A stretch of DNA of 5,173 nt from JAFALX01 sp050734185 (GTDB taxonomy: Bacteria > Chloroflexota > Dormibacteria > Aeolococcales > Aeolococcaceae): assembly GCA_050734185.1 (NCBI GenBank), contig JBOHUE010000074.1, positions 1-5,173 on the forward strand, in the 5' to 3' direction. Both the position numbers and the translations under genes were made by a program. The notes under the pieces are model-generated. The model was given only the letters and a program-made list of their open reading frames with translations, was not told the origin of the DNA and made no database searches. This document shows positions 1-5,173 of this stretch, one piece after another (positions within the stretch are counted from its first letter, which is position 1; every line of letters begins with the position of its first letter).

Positions 1-303
1 GCGCTGCGCAGCGCGCTCGGCTCGTTCGTGGCGAGCACGCAGGAGCACGTGACCGGCGAGGTTCGCGTACACCTGGAGCGCGGTGCCGCATCGGTCACGG
101 GGCGGCGTGCTCCGGGCTCGCTCTACCAGCCGGCGCTGGCGACGTACGACCGCGAGTACGACACGTTCGACCACAGCGCCGCGCGCGGCTTCATCGAGCT
201 CTTCGGCCTGCCACTGCGGACACAGACGCGGACGCAGGGCGCGCTCGAGGACAGCGAGCCACTGCGCGTCGAACGCCGCGTGCATCGCGCTCCGCGTGTC
301 TGA
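1..303 (+). CDS. argG: Argininosuccinate synthase, C-terminal fragment (5' end outside window)
   Basis: Argininosuccinate synthase joins citrulline and aspartate with ATP to make argininosuccinate, the penultimate step of arginine synthesis in the cytoplasm. Only the last 100 codons are present, read in frame from base 1 to TGA at 301-303. Family hallmarks of the C-terminal domain are visible: TQEHVTG at fragment residues 13-19, VTGRRAPGSLY at 32-42, and the closing FIELFGLPLR at 64-73. Most bacterial ArgG proteins, as I recall the family, end within a few residues of that last motif. Here a polar, Arg-rich tail of about 27 residues continues to the stop. The tail's final codons overlap the argH start by 8 nt, so the two genes are probably co-transcribed and translationally coupled. 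The nucleotide-binding N-terminus lies outside the window, so intactness cannot be judged. Confidence 0.93.
   Translation, partial: ALRSALGSFVASTQEHVTGEVRVHLERGAASVTGRRAPGSLYQPALATYDREYDTFDHSAARGFIELFGLPLRTQTRTQGALEDSEPLRVERRVHRAPRV
296..303 (+). promoter_or_regulatory. argG-argH stop/start overlap (translational coupling site)
   Basis: The eight bases GTGTCTGA hold the argH GTG start and, in the argG frame, the TGA stop. No convincing Shine-Dalgarno precedes the GTG, so ribosomes ending argG probably reinitiate on argH. This would keep the two consecutive pathway enzymes in step. Confidence 0.7.
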
Positions 304-1690
304 CACGACGCCGGCCAAGCTCTGGCAGGGGAGGCTCGGCGCATCGACAGCGCCCGCGGTGGAGCGGTACACGTCGTCGATCGCCGTGGATCAGGCGCTG
401 CACGCCGAGGACATCGCCCAGTCGCTGGCGCACGTGCGCATGCTGCGCCACATCGGTCTGATCGCCGACGCGCAGCTCGCCGCGGTCGAGAGCGGCCTGC
501 AGCGGGCCGGCCAGGAGCTGCGTGAGGGCACCTTCGTCTTCACCGCAGCCGACGAGGACCTTCACAGCGCGGTCGAGCGGCGGCTGCACGAGCTTGCCGG
601 CCCGGTCGCCGGAGTGCTGCAGACGGGACGCAGCCGCAACGACCAGGTCGCCACCGACCTGCGCATGTATGCCAAGCGCGCATGCACGGCGCTCGTCGCG
701 GCGGCAGTGACCCTGCAGAACTCGCTCGTCAGCCGCGCGGCCGAGCATCAGCGCACGCTGCTGCCCGCGTACACACACCTGCAGCGTGCACAGCCGGTGA
801 CGCTCGCCCACCATCTGCTCGCCTACGTCGAGATGTTCGCCCGCGACGCCGAACGATTCCTCGACGCGCGCACGCGTGCCGACGTGCTGCCCCTCGGGAG
901 CGGCGCCGTCGCGGGATCGACGCTGCCGCTCGACCGTGACTTCGTCGCTGCAGAGCTCGGCTTCGCCGCGGTGTCGGCGAACAGCATCGACTCGGTGTCC
1001 GACCGTGACTTCGCCATCGAGCTGACGGCGGCGTGCGCCATCGCCATGGTGCACTGTTCGCGTCTGGGTGAGGAGATCGTGCTCTGGATGTCGCGCGAGT
1101 TCGGCTTCACCACGCTGCCGGACACCCACGCCACCGGCTCGTCGCTGATGCCGCAGAAGAAAAATCCCGATGTTGCCGAGCTGGCCCGCGGCCGCAGCGC
1201 GCGGGTGACCGGCGACGCCGTCACGCTGCTCACGCTGCTCAAGGGACTCCCGCTGTCGTACAACCGCGACCTGCAGGAGGACAAGCAGCCGCTGTTCGAC
1301 GCCGTGGACACGACCCACGCGACGCTGACGGTGCTGGCCGAGGTCGTCGCGGTGCTGCGCTTCGACGCTGCGCGCATGCGCGCCGCCGCATCCGATCCGG
1401 CGCTGCTTGCCACCGACGTCGCCGAGTATCTGGTGCGCAAGGGCATCGCCTTCCGCGAGGCGCACGAGATCGTCGGCGCGGTGGTGCGGCGCACCGAGCA
1501 GGACGGGCGCACGCTGGCTGACCTCACGCTCACCGAATGGCAGACCGTGTCGCCGCACTTCGATGCCGGCGTCCTCGAGCTCTTCGACGTCGACGCGGCC
1601 CCGCAGCGGCGGACGACCCCCGGCGGCCCGGCCGCCGCGTCGGTGGCGCGACAGATCGAGGCGGCGCGGGCGCGTCTCGCCGGTGGGTGA
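296..1690 (+). CDS. argH: Argininosuccinate lyase, complete
   Basis: This enzyme of the fumarase/aspartase superfamily splits argininosuccinate into arginine and fumarate, the last step of arginine synthesis, as a cytoplasmic homotetramer. The GTG at 296 gives 464 residues, normal for ArgH, and places the conserved N-terminal KLWQGRL at residues 8-14. The open frame extends further upstream, but that stretch is the argG frame shadow. Conserved blocks are intact: DEDLHSAVE, TGRSRNDQVATD (T110 onward), YTHLQRAQP (159-167, with H161 at the catalytic-acid position), and the signature GSSLMPQKKNPD (281-292, with the catalytic Ser on the mobile loop). The C-terminal TDVAEYLVRKG...FREAHEIVG block is also present. 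There is no clear Shine-Dalgarno before the GTG. The start overlaps the argG stop by 8 nt, and the argH stop overlaps the next gene by 8 nt. Nothing suggests loss of activity. Confidence 0.97.
   Translation: MSDTTPAKLWQGRLGASTAPAVERYTSSIAVDQALHAEDIAQSLAHVRMLRHIGLIADAQLAAVESGLQRAGQELREGTFVFTAADEDLHSAVERRLHELAGPVAGVLQTGRSRNDQVATDLRMYAKRACTALVAAAVTLQNSLVSRAAEHQRTLLPAYTHLQRAQPVTLAHHLLAYVEMFARDAERFLDARTRADVLPLGSGAVAGSTLPLDRDFVAAELGFAAVSANSIDSVSDRDFAIELTAACAIAMVHCSRLGEEIVLWMSREFGFTTLPDTHATGSSLMPQKKNPDVAELARGRSARVTGDAVTLLTLLKGLPLSYNRDLQEDKQPLFDAVDTTHATLTVLAEVVAVLRFDAARMRAAASDPALLATDVAEYLVRKGIAFREAHEIVGAVVRRTEQDGRTLADLTLTEWQTVSPHFDAGVLELFDVDAAPQRRTTPGGPAAASVARQIEAARARLAGG
1683..1690 (+). promoter_or_regulatory. 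argH-phosphoesterase stop/start overlap (translational coupling site)
   Basis: The eight bases GTGGGTGA hold the phosphoesterase GTG start and the argH TGA stop, the same geometry as the argG-argH junction. The nearest purine-rich run upstream is too far away to be a good ribosome site. Coupled translation would tie this phosphoesterase to arginine-gene expression. Confidence 0.6.
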
Positions 1691-2459
1691 GCGCCCGGTG
1701 CTCGTCGTCGGAGACGTGCAGGGCGACGTCGAGCGGCTCACCGACGCGCTCCGTGTGTACCCCGAGGACGAGGTCGACACCATCTTTCTCGGCGATTTCT
1801 TTCAGGGCGGCAAGCCGGGTGCCGCGGGTGGAGCCGCGGCGGCGCGCCTCGCCCGGTCGCGGCGCAACAGCGCCGCGGTGCTCGGCAACCACGATCTCCT
1901 GCTCCTCGTGGTGCTCGAGCGTTCGCGCGGCGAGCCCTCGGCCGACGCGTGGCGCACGCGCACGGGCATCGGCGTGGAGGAGCTCTGGCTCAGCCGTCGC
2001 GGCGACTGGGCCGACCTCGACGCGGTGGGCGACGACCCGCAGCTCGAGGCGTGGCTGCGCAGCGTGCCCCTGATGCTGCGTCTCGGTGACGGCACGCTGG
2101 CGCAGCACACCGACGACGACCGCTACGCGGAGATCGGAGAGAGCGTCGAGGCTGTCAATAACGTGGCGCGCGAGCTGCTGACCGAGCCCGGGGGTGTGTT
2201 CCAGGTCCTGCGCTACACGATCGGCCGTCACGCCTTCGACGAGCGCGCGCGCCTCGACCGCTACCTCGACCACTTCGGTGCGCGCAGGTTGGTCCACGGG
2301 CACACCCCGCACAACACCGACCGCCCGCTGGCGTCACATGGCGGCCGCGTCGTCAGCTATGACGGGCGTTTCTCGCGGTTCTGGTCGCGCGATCCCGATG
2401 ATGCGGCCGCCGGTCCCGTGGGCGCCACCATCGCTCTGCTCCCGCCACTCGACCCCTGA
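1683..2459 (+). CDS. Calcineurin-like (ApaH/PPP-type) metallophosphoesterase with altered metal motifs
   Basis: This is a 258-residue protein of the metallophosphoesterase superfamily, probably a cytoplasmic phosphatase or nucleotide hydrolase; the substrate cannot be told. Superfamily motifs appear in order: GDVQGD at 10-15, GDFFQGG at 37-43, GNHD at 68-71, a lone H142 in LAQHTDDD, and GHTPH at 206-210. D11, D38, N69, H70, H142 and H207 can supply the usual two-metal site. Two positions deviate: the first motif has Gln13 where most members have His (GDxHG), and the second reads GDFFQGG instead of GDxxDRG, losing the Asp and the phosphate-binding Arg. There is no signal peptide or membrane segment. 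The GTG at 1683 is chosen because it overlaps the argH stop by 8 nt, just as argH overlaps argG, and leaves a short lead into the first beta strand; GTG 1698 is an alternative. The 3' end runs 126 bp antisense into the opposing c-di-GMP gene. The fold is clear; the function is unknown. Confidence 0.88.
   Translation: MGERPVLVVGDVQGDVERLTDALRVYPEDEVDTIFLGDFFQGGKPGAAGGAAAARLARSRRNSAAVLGNHDLLLLVVLERSRGEPSADAWRTRTGIGVEELWLSRRGDWADLDAVGDDPQLEAWLRSVPLMLRLGDGTLAQHTDDDRYAEIGESVEAVNNVARELLTEPGGVFQVLRYTIGRHAFDERARLDRYLDHFGARRLVHGHTPHNTDRPLASHGGRVVSYDGRFSRFWSRDPDDAAAGPVGATIALLPPLDP
2334..2459. other. 126-bp tail-to-tail antisense overlap of the phosphoesterase and GGDEF-EAL genes
   Basis: The plus-strand phosphoesterase stops at 2457-2459, while the minus-strand c-di-GMP gene stops at 2334-2336, so 126 bp code on both strands. 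The second codon positions face each other, and each gene's first position faces the other's third. In the phosphoesterase this segment holds a plausible domain end (HGGRVVSYDGRFSRFW, from residue 219). In the EAL protein it encodes tail residues 830-870, beyond the recognisable domain. The EAL tail is therefore the likelier late addition. Confidence 0.85.
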
Positions 2460-4946
2460 CGCGGCGGTGCGGCGCAGCAGCCGCGTGATCACATGCGCGG
2501 GCTCCGGTCGCGAGAAGTAGAAACCCTGCGCCTCGAAGCACCCGAGCGCCAGCAGCCGCTCCGCCTGCGCGTGCGTCTCGACGCCCTCGGCGACGAGCCC
2601 GAGGCCGAGCGTCTTCCCCAAACGCACGATCGCCTGCACGAAGGCGCCGCGGCGGGGGTCGTCGACCATGTGGTCGATGAACGCGCGGTCGATCTTGAGG
2701 ATGTCGATGGGAAGGTCCTGCAGTGCCGAGAGCGACGAGTACCCCGTGCCGAAGTCGTCCAGCGAGATGCGCACGCCTGTGGCCTTCAACCGCTGCAGCA
2801 GCTGCCGCGCGTTCTCCGGGTCGTCCGCCATGAAACTCTCTGTGATCTCGAGCACGAGTCGCGACGGATGCAGCCCGCTGCGCGTGAGCGCGTCCCACAC
2901 GTCGGCGACGAAGTTCTGGTTGCTCAGCTGGCGCGGTGAGACGTTGACGCTCACCGAGAACGCGGCGAGGTCGGGGAACGCCGCCTGCCACGCCTGGCAC
3001 TGACGGCACGCCTCGCGCAGCACCTGCAGCCCCATCTCGTGAATGAGACCGGACTCCTCCGCGACGCCGACGAACTCCGCCGGGTTGACCAGCCCGCGCT
3101 CGGGATGCTCCCACCGAACGAGCGCCTCCACACCGAGCGGCTCGTTGGTCTTGAGGTCGATCACCGGCTGGTAGTAGACCGTCAGCTGCTCTTCGCGCAA
3201 CGCGCGCTCGAGCTCGGTGCGGGTCTCGAGCCGCTGCGTGATCGCCGCCTGCATGCCGGGCTCGAAGACCTCGAACGTGCCCTTGCCGCGCGTCTTGGCT
3301 CGGTACATGGCGACGTCGGCTCGGCGCAGCAGCTCGGCCGCCGTGGAGTCCGCGTTGGCCGCGAGCGCGACGCCGAGGCTTGCCCGCAGCGTGACCTCGC
3401 GCTCACTCACCGCGAACGTGGGCGCGAGCACGCCGAGGATGCGCTGCGCCACCCCGACGACGCTGTACTGCTCGCCCGTCTCCTCGATGAGCACCGCGAA
3501 CTCGTCGCCGCCGAAGCGCGCGGCCGTGTCCGCCGGGCGCAGCACGCTCTGCAGCCGGCGGCCGACCGCGCAGAGCAGCTCATCACCGGCGGCGTGTCCC
3601 AGGGTGTCGTTCACGATCTTGAAGTCGTCGAGGTCGAGGAACACCACGGCCACCTGCTCACTCTTGCCGTCGCGGCGCTGCAGCGCGTGCTCCAGCCTGT
3701 CGGTGAACAGCGCGCGGTTGGCGAGGCCGGTGAGCGGATCGTGGAACGCCTGGTGTTCCAGACGGTTGCCCAGCCGCGTGTTCTGCACGGCGGCGCTCGC
3801 CTGCGCGGCGAACGTCTCGAGGAGCGGGAGGTCGTCGCCGTCGAAGACGCTGACGTCGCTCAGCCGGTTGCCCACGACGAGCAGCCCGAGCAACGTGCTC
3901 TCGCTCTGCAGCGCCGTGCCGATCGCGTTGCGGAGCCCCGACTCGTGCAACCAGCCGGCGACCGCGGGGCTCACCCGCGGCGGCACGGCCAGAAAGGTGC
4001 GCCGCTCGCTCTCGAGCAGCGGCGCGAATCGCTCGAGGAACTCGAGCTCGGGGCTGCCGCGTTTCTCGCTCACCGCCCCGTTCTGCACGACGACCTGCGA
4101 CGCGTGCTCCAGCGAGCCGCCCACCGGCAGCAGCACGATTTGTGCCACTTCCGTCCTGAACACGGAGCACAGCTGACGGAGCAACTCGGGGATGGCTGCA
4201 CCCTGCTCCGTGGAGCGCTGCAGCAGGTCACTCGACTGGTACAGGTACTGCAGCTGCTGCCGCTTCTGATACTCGCGCGTGTACAGCGCGTACGCCGCCC
4301 CGACGATGAACAGCGGCAGCGCCAGGAACAGCACCTCGAGCGGGCTGCGCAGCACCGTGGTGACGATCAACGCGCCGAGGCTCGCGTTGGCGAGCCCCCC
4401 ACCGATGGCAAGTGCCGCGGGCAGCTGCCATCGCCGCCGCTCCAGCCGCTCCTCGGCCAGCGTGATGACGATGGCACTGAGCAGGAAACCGATCGCCGAG
4501 ACGATCAGCGCGATCAGCAGCACGGCCAGCCATGACCCGGCGCCGAGCGGTGCGCCGTTGGGAAGCAACCGCGCCGCCAGCAGCAACGCCACCTCGGTCT
4601 CGATGGCGAAGCTGGCCAGGTTGAAGGCCAGCTTGATCGGGGGCTGGCGGCAGATGACACCCAGCCCGATCGCGCTGCCGAGCACACGCGCGAGCAGGAG
4701 CTCGTCGGGTGTGCAGAAGAACAAGCCGACCACCAGCGGGATCTCACTCAGCGCGTACGCCTGCGCGTTGCGCCGGAAGTGGATGTAGACCCGCGATGCC
4801 GACACGGCCACGAAGGCCGCGGCCAGCACGGCCCAGGGCAGGTGGAACGAGTGCCACGTCGCCGCCTGCCGGCTGACGCCGAACACGAAGAGCAGCACCG
4901 CCCCCAGCGTGAGGAGCGCGTTGTACGCCCAGACCCGGGCGATCAT
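2334..4946 (-). CDS. Membrane-bound GAF-GGDEF-EAL protein (bifunctional c-di-GMP cyclase/phosphodiesterase candidate)
   Basis: This 870-residue inner-membrane signalling protein probably sets cyclic-di-GMP levels in response to a signal read by its membrane or GAF part. Residues 1-225 are very hydrophobic, with about eight likely helices (near 7-24, 36-52, 66-78, 83-99, 106-127, 138-163, 176-199, 203-222), resembling a MASE-type sensor. A GAF-like region spans about 240-395. The cyclase domain begins near DPLTGLANR (403-411), has D438 in LDLDDFK, GGDEF at 479-483, and an RxxD inhibitory site RPAD at 470-473 with the standard five-residue spacing. The EAL domain has EALVRW 607-612, NVSPRQL, LEITES 699-704, DDFGTG 730-735, EGVE 787-790 and QGF 807-809, all intact. 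A non-domain tail follows LLRR (823-826), and residues 830-870 are antisense to the phosphoesterase gene. ATG 4946 is preferred because it sits just before the first helix; GTG 5009 and ATG 5060 are in-frame alternatives, and anything further upstream is a shadow of the GASW repeat. Confidence 0.93.
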   Translation of the reverse strand: MIARVWAYNALLTLGAVLLFVFGVSRQAATWHSFHLPWAVLAAAFVAVSASRVYIHFRRNAQAYALSEIPLVVGLFFCTPDELLLARVLGSAIGLGVICRQPPIKLAFNLASFAIETEVALLLAARLLPNGAPLGAGSWLAVLLIALIVSAIGFLLSAIVITLAEERLERRRWQLPAALAIGGGLANASLGALIVTTVLRSPLEVLFLALPLFIVGAAYALYTREYQKRQQLQYLYQSSDLLQRSTEQGAAIPELLRQLCSVFRTEVAQIVLLPVGGSLEHASQVVVQNGAVSEKRGSPELEFLERFAPLLESERRTFLAVPPRVSPAVAGWLHESGLRNAIGTALQSESTLLGLLVVGNRLSDVSVFDGDDLPLLETFAAQASAAVQNTRLGNRLEHQAFHDPLTGLANRALFTDRLEHALQRRDGKSEQVAVVFLDLDDFKIVNDTLGHAAGDELLCAVGRRLQSVLRPADTAARFGGDEFAVLIEETGEQYSVVGVAQRILGVLAPTFAVSEREVTLRASLGVALAANADSTAAELLRRADVAMYRAKTRGKGTFEVFEPGMQAAITQRLETRTELERALREEQLTVYYQPVIDLKTNEPLGVEALVRWEHPERGLVNPAEFVGVAEESGLIHEMGLQVLREACRQCQAWQAAFPDLAAFSVSVNVSPRQLSNQNFVADVWDALTRSGLHPSRLVLEITESFMADDPENARQLLQRLKATGVRISLDDFGTGYSSLSALQDLPIDILKIDRAFIDHMVDDPRRGAFVQAIVRLGKTLGLGLVAEGVETHAQAERLLALGCFEAQGFYFSRPEPAHVITRLLRRTAASGVEWREQSDGGAHGTGGRIIGIARPEPRETPVIADDAAAM
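2459..2486 (+). terminator. Weak candidate stem-loop at the end of the arg operon, inside the opposing gene
   Basis: A 7-bp inverted repeat, ACGCGGC / GCCGCGT, starts at the last base of the phosphoesterase stop codon. Its 14-nt loop contains a further TGC-GGC-GCA mini-stem. There is no T-run. Its position directly after the operon's last stop suits a U-poor terminator. It also encodes part of the EAL protein tail, and in DNA this GC-rich such a stem can arise by chance. Confidence 0.25.
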
Positions 4947-4956
4947 GGGCCGCGAC

Positions 4957-4983
4957 CCGCCTGCGGTCTGAAACCGCAGGCGG
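4957..4983 (-). promoter_or_regulatory. Perfect 11-bp hairpin just before the c-di-GMP gene start
   Basis: CCGCCTGCGGT and ACCGCAGGCGG form a perfect 11-bp stem around a 5-nt loop, the strongest simple hairpin I found in the window. On the minus strand its 3' arm ends 10 nt before ATG 4946 and contains AGGCGG, the best Shine-Dalgarno-like string available to that start. The structure would therefore hide the ribosome site as well as follow the upstream gene's stop. It has no downstream T-run. It could be a terminator for the repeat-protein gene, a translational brake on the GGDEF-EAL gene, or a protein-binding palindrome. The sequence alone cannot choose among these. Confidence 0.5.
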
Positions 4984-5000
4984 ATCCAGCGCCACAGCGG

Positions 5001-5020
5001 CGACGGCACCCGCGCCGTCG
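5001..5020 (-). terminator. GC-rich hairpin after the GASW-repeat gene
   Basis: A perfect 7-bp inverted repeat, CGACGGC / GCCGTCG with a 6-nt loop, starts 15 nt past the TAA of the repeat-protein gene. There is no T-run after it on the minus strand, so it is not a classic intrinsic terminator. GC-rich actinobacteria often use U-poor hairpins near gene ends, so a terminator or mRNA 3'-end stabiliser is a reasonable reading. If the c-di-GMP gene starts at 5060 or 5009, this hairpin would lie in or across the start of its coding sequence. Confidence 0.4.
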
Positions 5021-5035
5021 GCGTGCGGCGGTCGG

Positions 5036-5173
5036 TTAGGTCCAGGAGCTCGACGCCCATCCCGTGCCTGCCCAGGAAGCGCCACCCCACGAGGCGCCAC
5101 CCCAGGACGCGCCGCCCCACGAGGCGCCGTTGAACAGGGCGCCCGCCCAGGACGCGCCGCCCCACGAGGCGCC
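5036..5173 (-). CDS. C-terminal end of a GASW-repeat protein, probably a secreted subtilase-like (S8) peptidase (5' part outside window)
   Basis: Read on the minus strand from the window edge, the last 45 codons encode nine back-to-back pentapeptides, ending in SSSWT and TAA at 5036-5038. The units read GASWG, GASWA, GALFN, GASWG, GASWG, GASWG, GASWA, GTGWA, SSSWT. Tails of repeated small residue-Ser-Trp units are, from my knowledge, typical of large secreted S8 subtilisin-like peptidases in Actinomycetota and some Chloroflexota. No catalytic residue lies inside the window, so the peptidase assignment is an inference and only the repeat tail is seen. The gene is on the same strand as the c-di-GMP gene, 89 nt upstream of its preferred start, with two hairpins in between. 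The frame is certain because the overlapping alternative frame gives an implausible Arg/Gly/Leu/Val-rich string. Another repeat-bearing secreted protein would be the main alternative. Confidence 0.7.
   Translation of the reverse strand, partial: GASWGGASWAGALFNGASWGGASWGGASWGGASWAGTGWASSSWT
5039..5173 (-). repeat. Nine tandem 15-bp units encoding GASW-type pentapeptides
   Basis: Nine consecutive 15-nt units fill the stretch from the window edge to the TAA. Six of the nine encode GASW plus one small residue; unit 3 (5143-5129) is GALFN, and the last two are degenerate (GTGWA, SSSWT). Codons alternate in pairs: units 1, 4 and 6 use GCC TCG TGG, units 2 and 5 GCG TCC TGG, and unit 7 GCT TCC TGG. 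The real period is therefore 30 bp. The pair at 5173-5144 and the pair at 5128-5099 differ at only 2 of 30 bases. This points to spread by duplication of two-unit blocks rather than single pentads. The array may begin beyond the window edge. Confidence 0.9.

Noticed and set aside
83..295. Upstream extension of the argH frame from ATG 83
   Set aside because: It overlaps conserved argG coding sequence and yields a Ser/Arg/Ala-rich peptide. ArgH homology begins with KLWQGRL just after GTG 296.
1407..1682. Upstream extension of the phosphoesterase frame into argH
   Set aside because: It is an Arg/Pro/Ser-rich shadow of conserved argH C-terminal coding sequence. The phosphoesterase fold starts at the first beta strand after GTG 1683.
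191..1783. 530-residue open frame on the minus strand across argH
   Set aside because: It is the mirror frame of a clear, fully conserved argH. In very GC-rich DNA stops are rare on the antisense strand, and the product is Arg/Gly/His-rich with no recognisable domain.
2460..2530. Classic rho-independent terminator between the convergent operons
   Set aside because: There is no intergenic space and no T-run on either strand. Only a weak GC stem is present, listed with low confidence.
3039..4535. 498-residue open frame on the plus strand opposite the GGDEF-EAL gene
   Set aside because: It lies antisense to well-conserved GAF, GGDEF and EAL coding sequence. Its composition (Arg, Glu, Gln, His, Leu) is that of a GC-driven shadow with no motif or start signal.
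4947..5165. N-terminal extension of the c-di-GMP protein up to ATG 5165
   Set aside because: This part reads the GASW repeat in the wrong frame and gives an Arg/Gly/Leu/Val-rich string. The repeat frame with its regular GASW units and TAA is clearly the real one there. Starts at 5060 or 5009 remain possible but less likely than 4946.
5039..5173. Tandem 15-bp repeats as a possible CRISPR or iteron array
   Set aside because: The units are directly adjacent without spacers, keep one reading frame, and encode a regular pentapeptide ending in a stop codon, so this is a coding repeat.

Overview
This is a GC-rich window, roughly 70% G+C by eye, with strong G/C preference at third codon positions and GTG starts. 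It looks like a high-GC Gram-positive bacterium, probably an early-branching Actinomycetota lineage such as Thermoleophilia or Acidimicrobiia. That placement is an inference from composition, the argG-argH order, the style of the membrane-bound GGDEF-EAL protein and a GASW-repeat protein tail. No marker gene settles it. The window is densely coded, with two gene groups facing each other.

Left half, plus strand (1-2459): the 3' end of argG (argininosuccinate synthase), a complete argH (argininosuccinate lyase) and a complete calcineurin-like/ApaH-like metallophosphoesterase. The three are almost certainly one transcript. Both junctions are 8-nt overlaps in which a GTG start sits just ahead of the upstream TGA (296-303 and 1683-1690), with no convincing Shine-Dalgarno, so translational coupling is likely. 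ArgG and ArgH carry out the last two steps of arginine synthesis (citrulline + aspartate to argininosuccinate, then to arginine + fumarate). The phosphoesterase has no obvious arginine role and has unusual metal-site motifs.

Right half, minus strand (5173-2334): the last 45 codons of a protein ending in nine GASW-type pentapeptides, probably the tail of a secreted subtilase-like (S8) peptidase. An 89-nt gap with two strong GC-rich hairpins follows. Next comes a long gene for a membrane-bound cyclic-di-GMP enzyme with about eight transmembrane helices, then GAF, GGDEF and EAL domains. The GGDEF motif, its RxxD inhibitory site and the EAL catalytic motifs are all intact, so the protein could both make and degrade c-di-GMP.

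The two groups converge and overlap tail to tail by 126 bp (2334-2459). The EAL protein carries a post-domain tail whose last 41 codons are encoded antisense to the end of the phosphoesterase gene. I see no tRNA, rRNA, CRISPR array, insertion sequence or prophage gene. The most unusual items are the antisense overlap, the substituted phosphoesterase metal site, the perfect 11-bp hairpin just upstream of the c-di-GMP gene's preferred start, and the codon-level 30-bp periodicity of the GASW repeat. No clearly new multi-gene defence or mobile system is visible.
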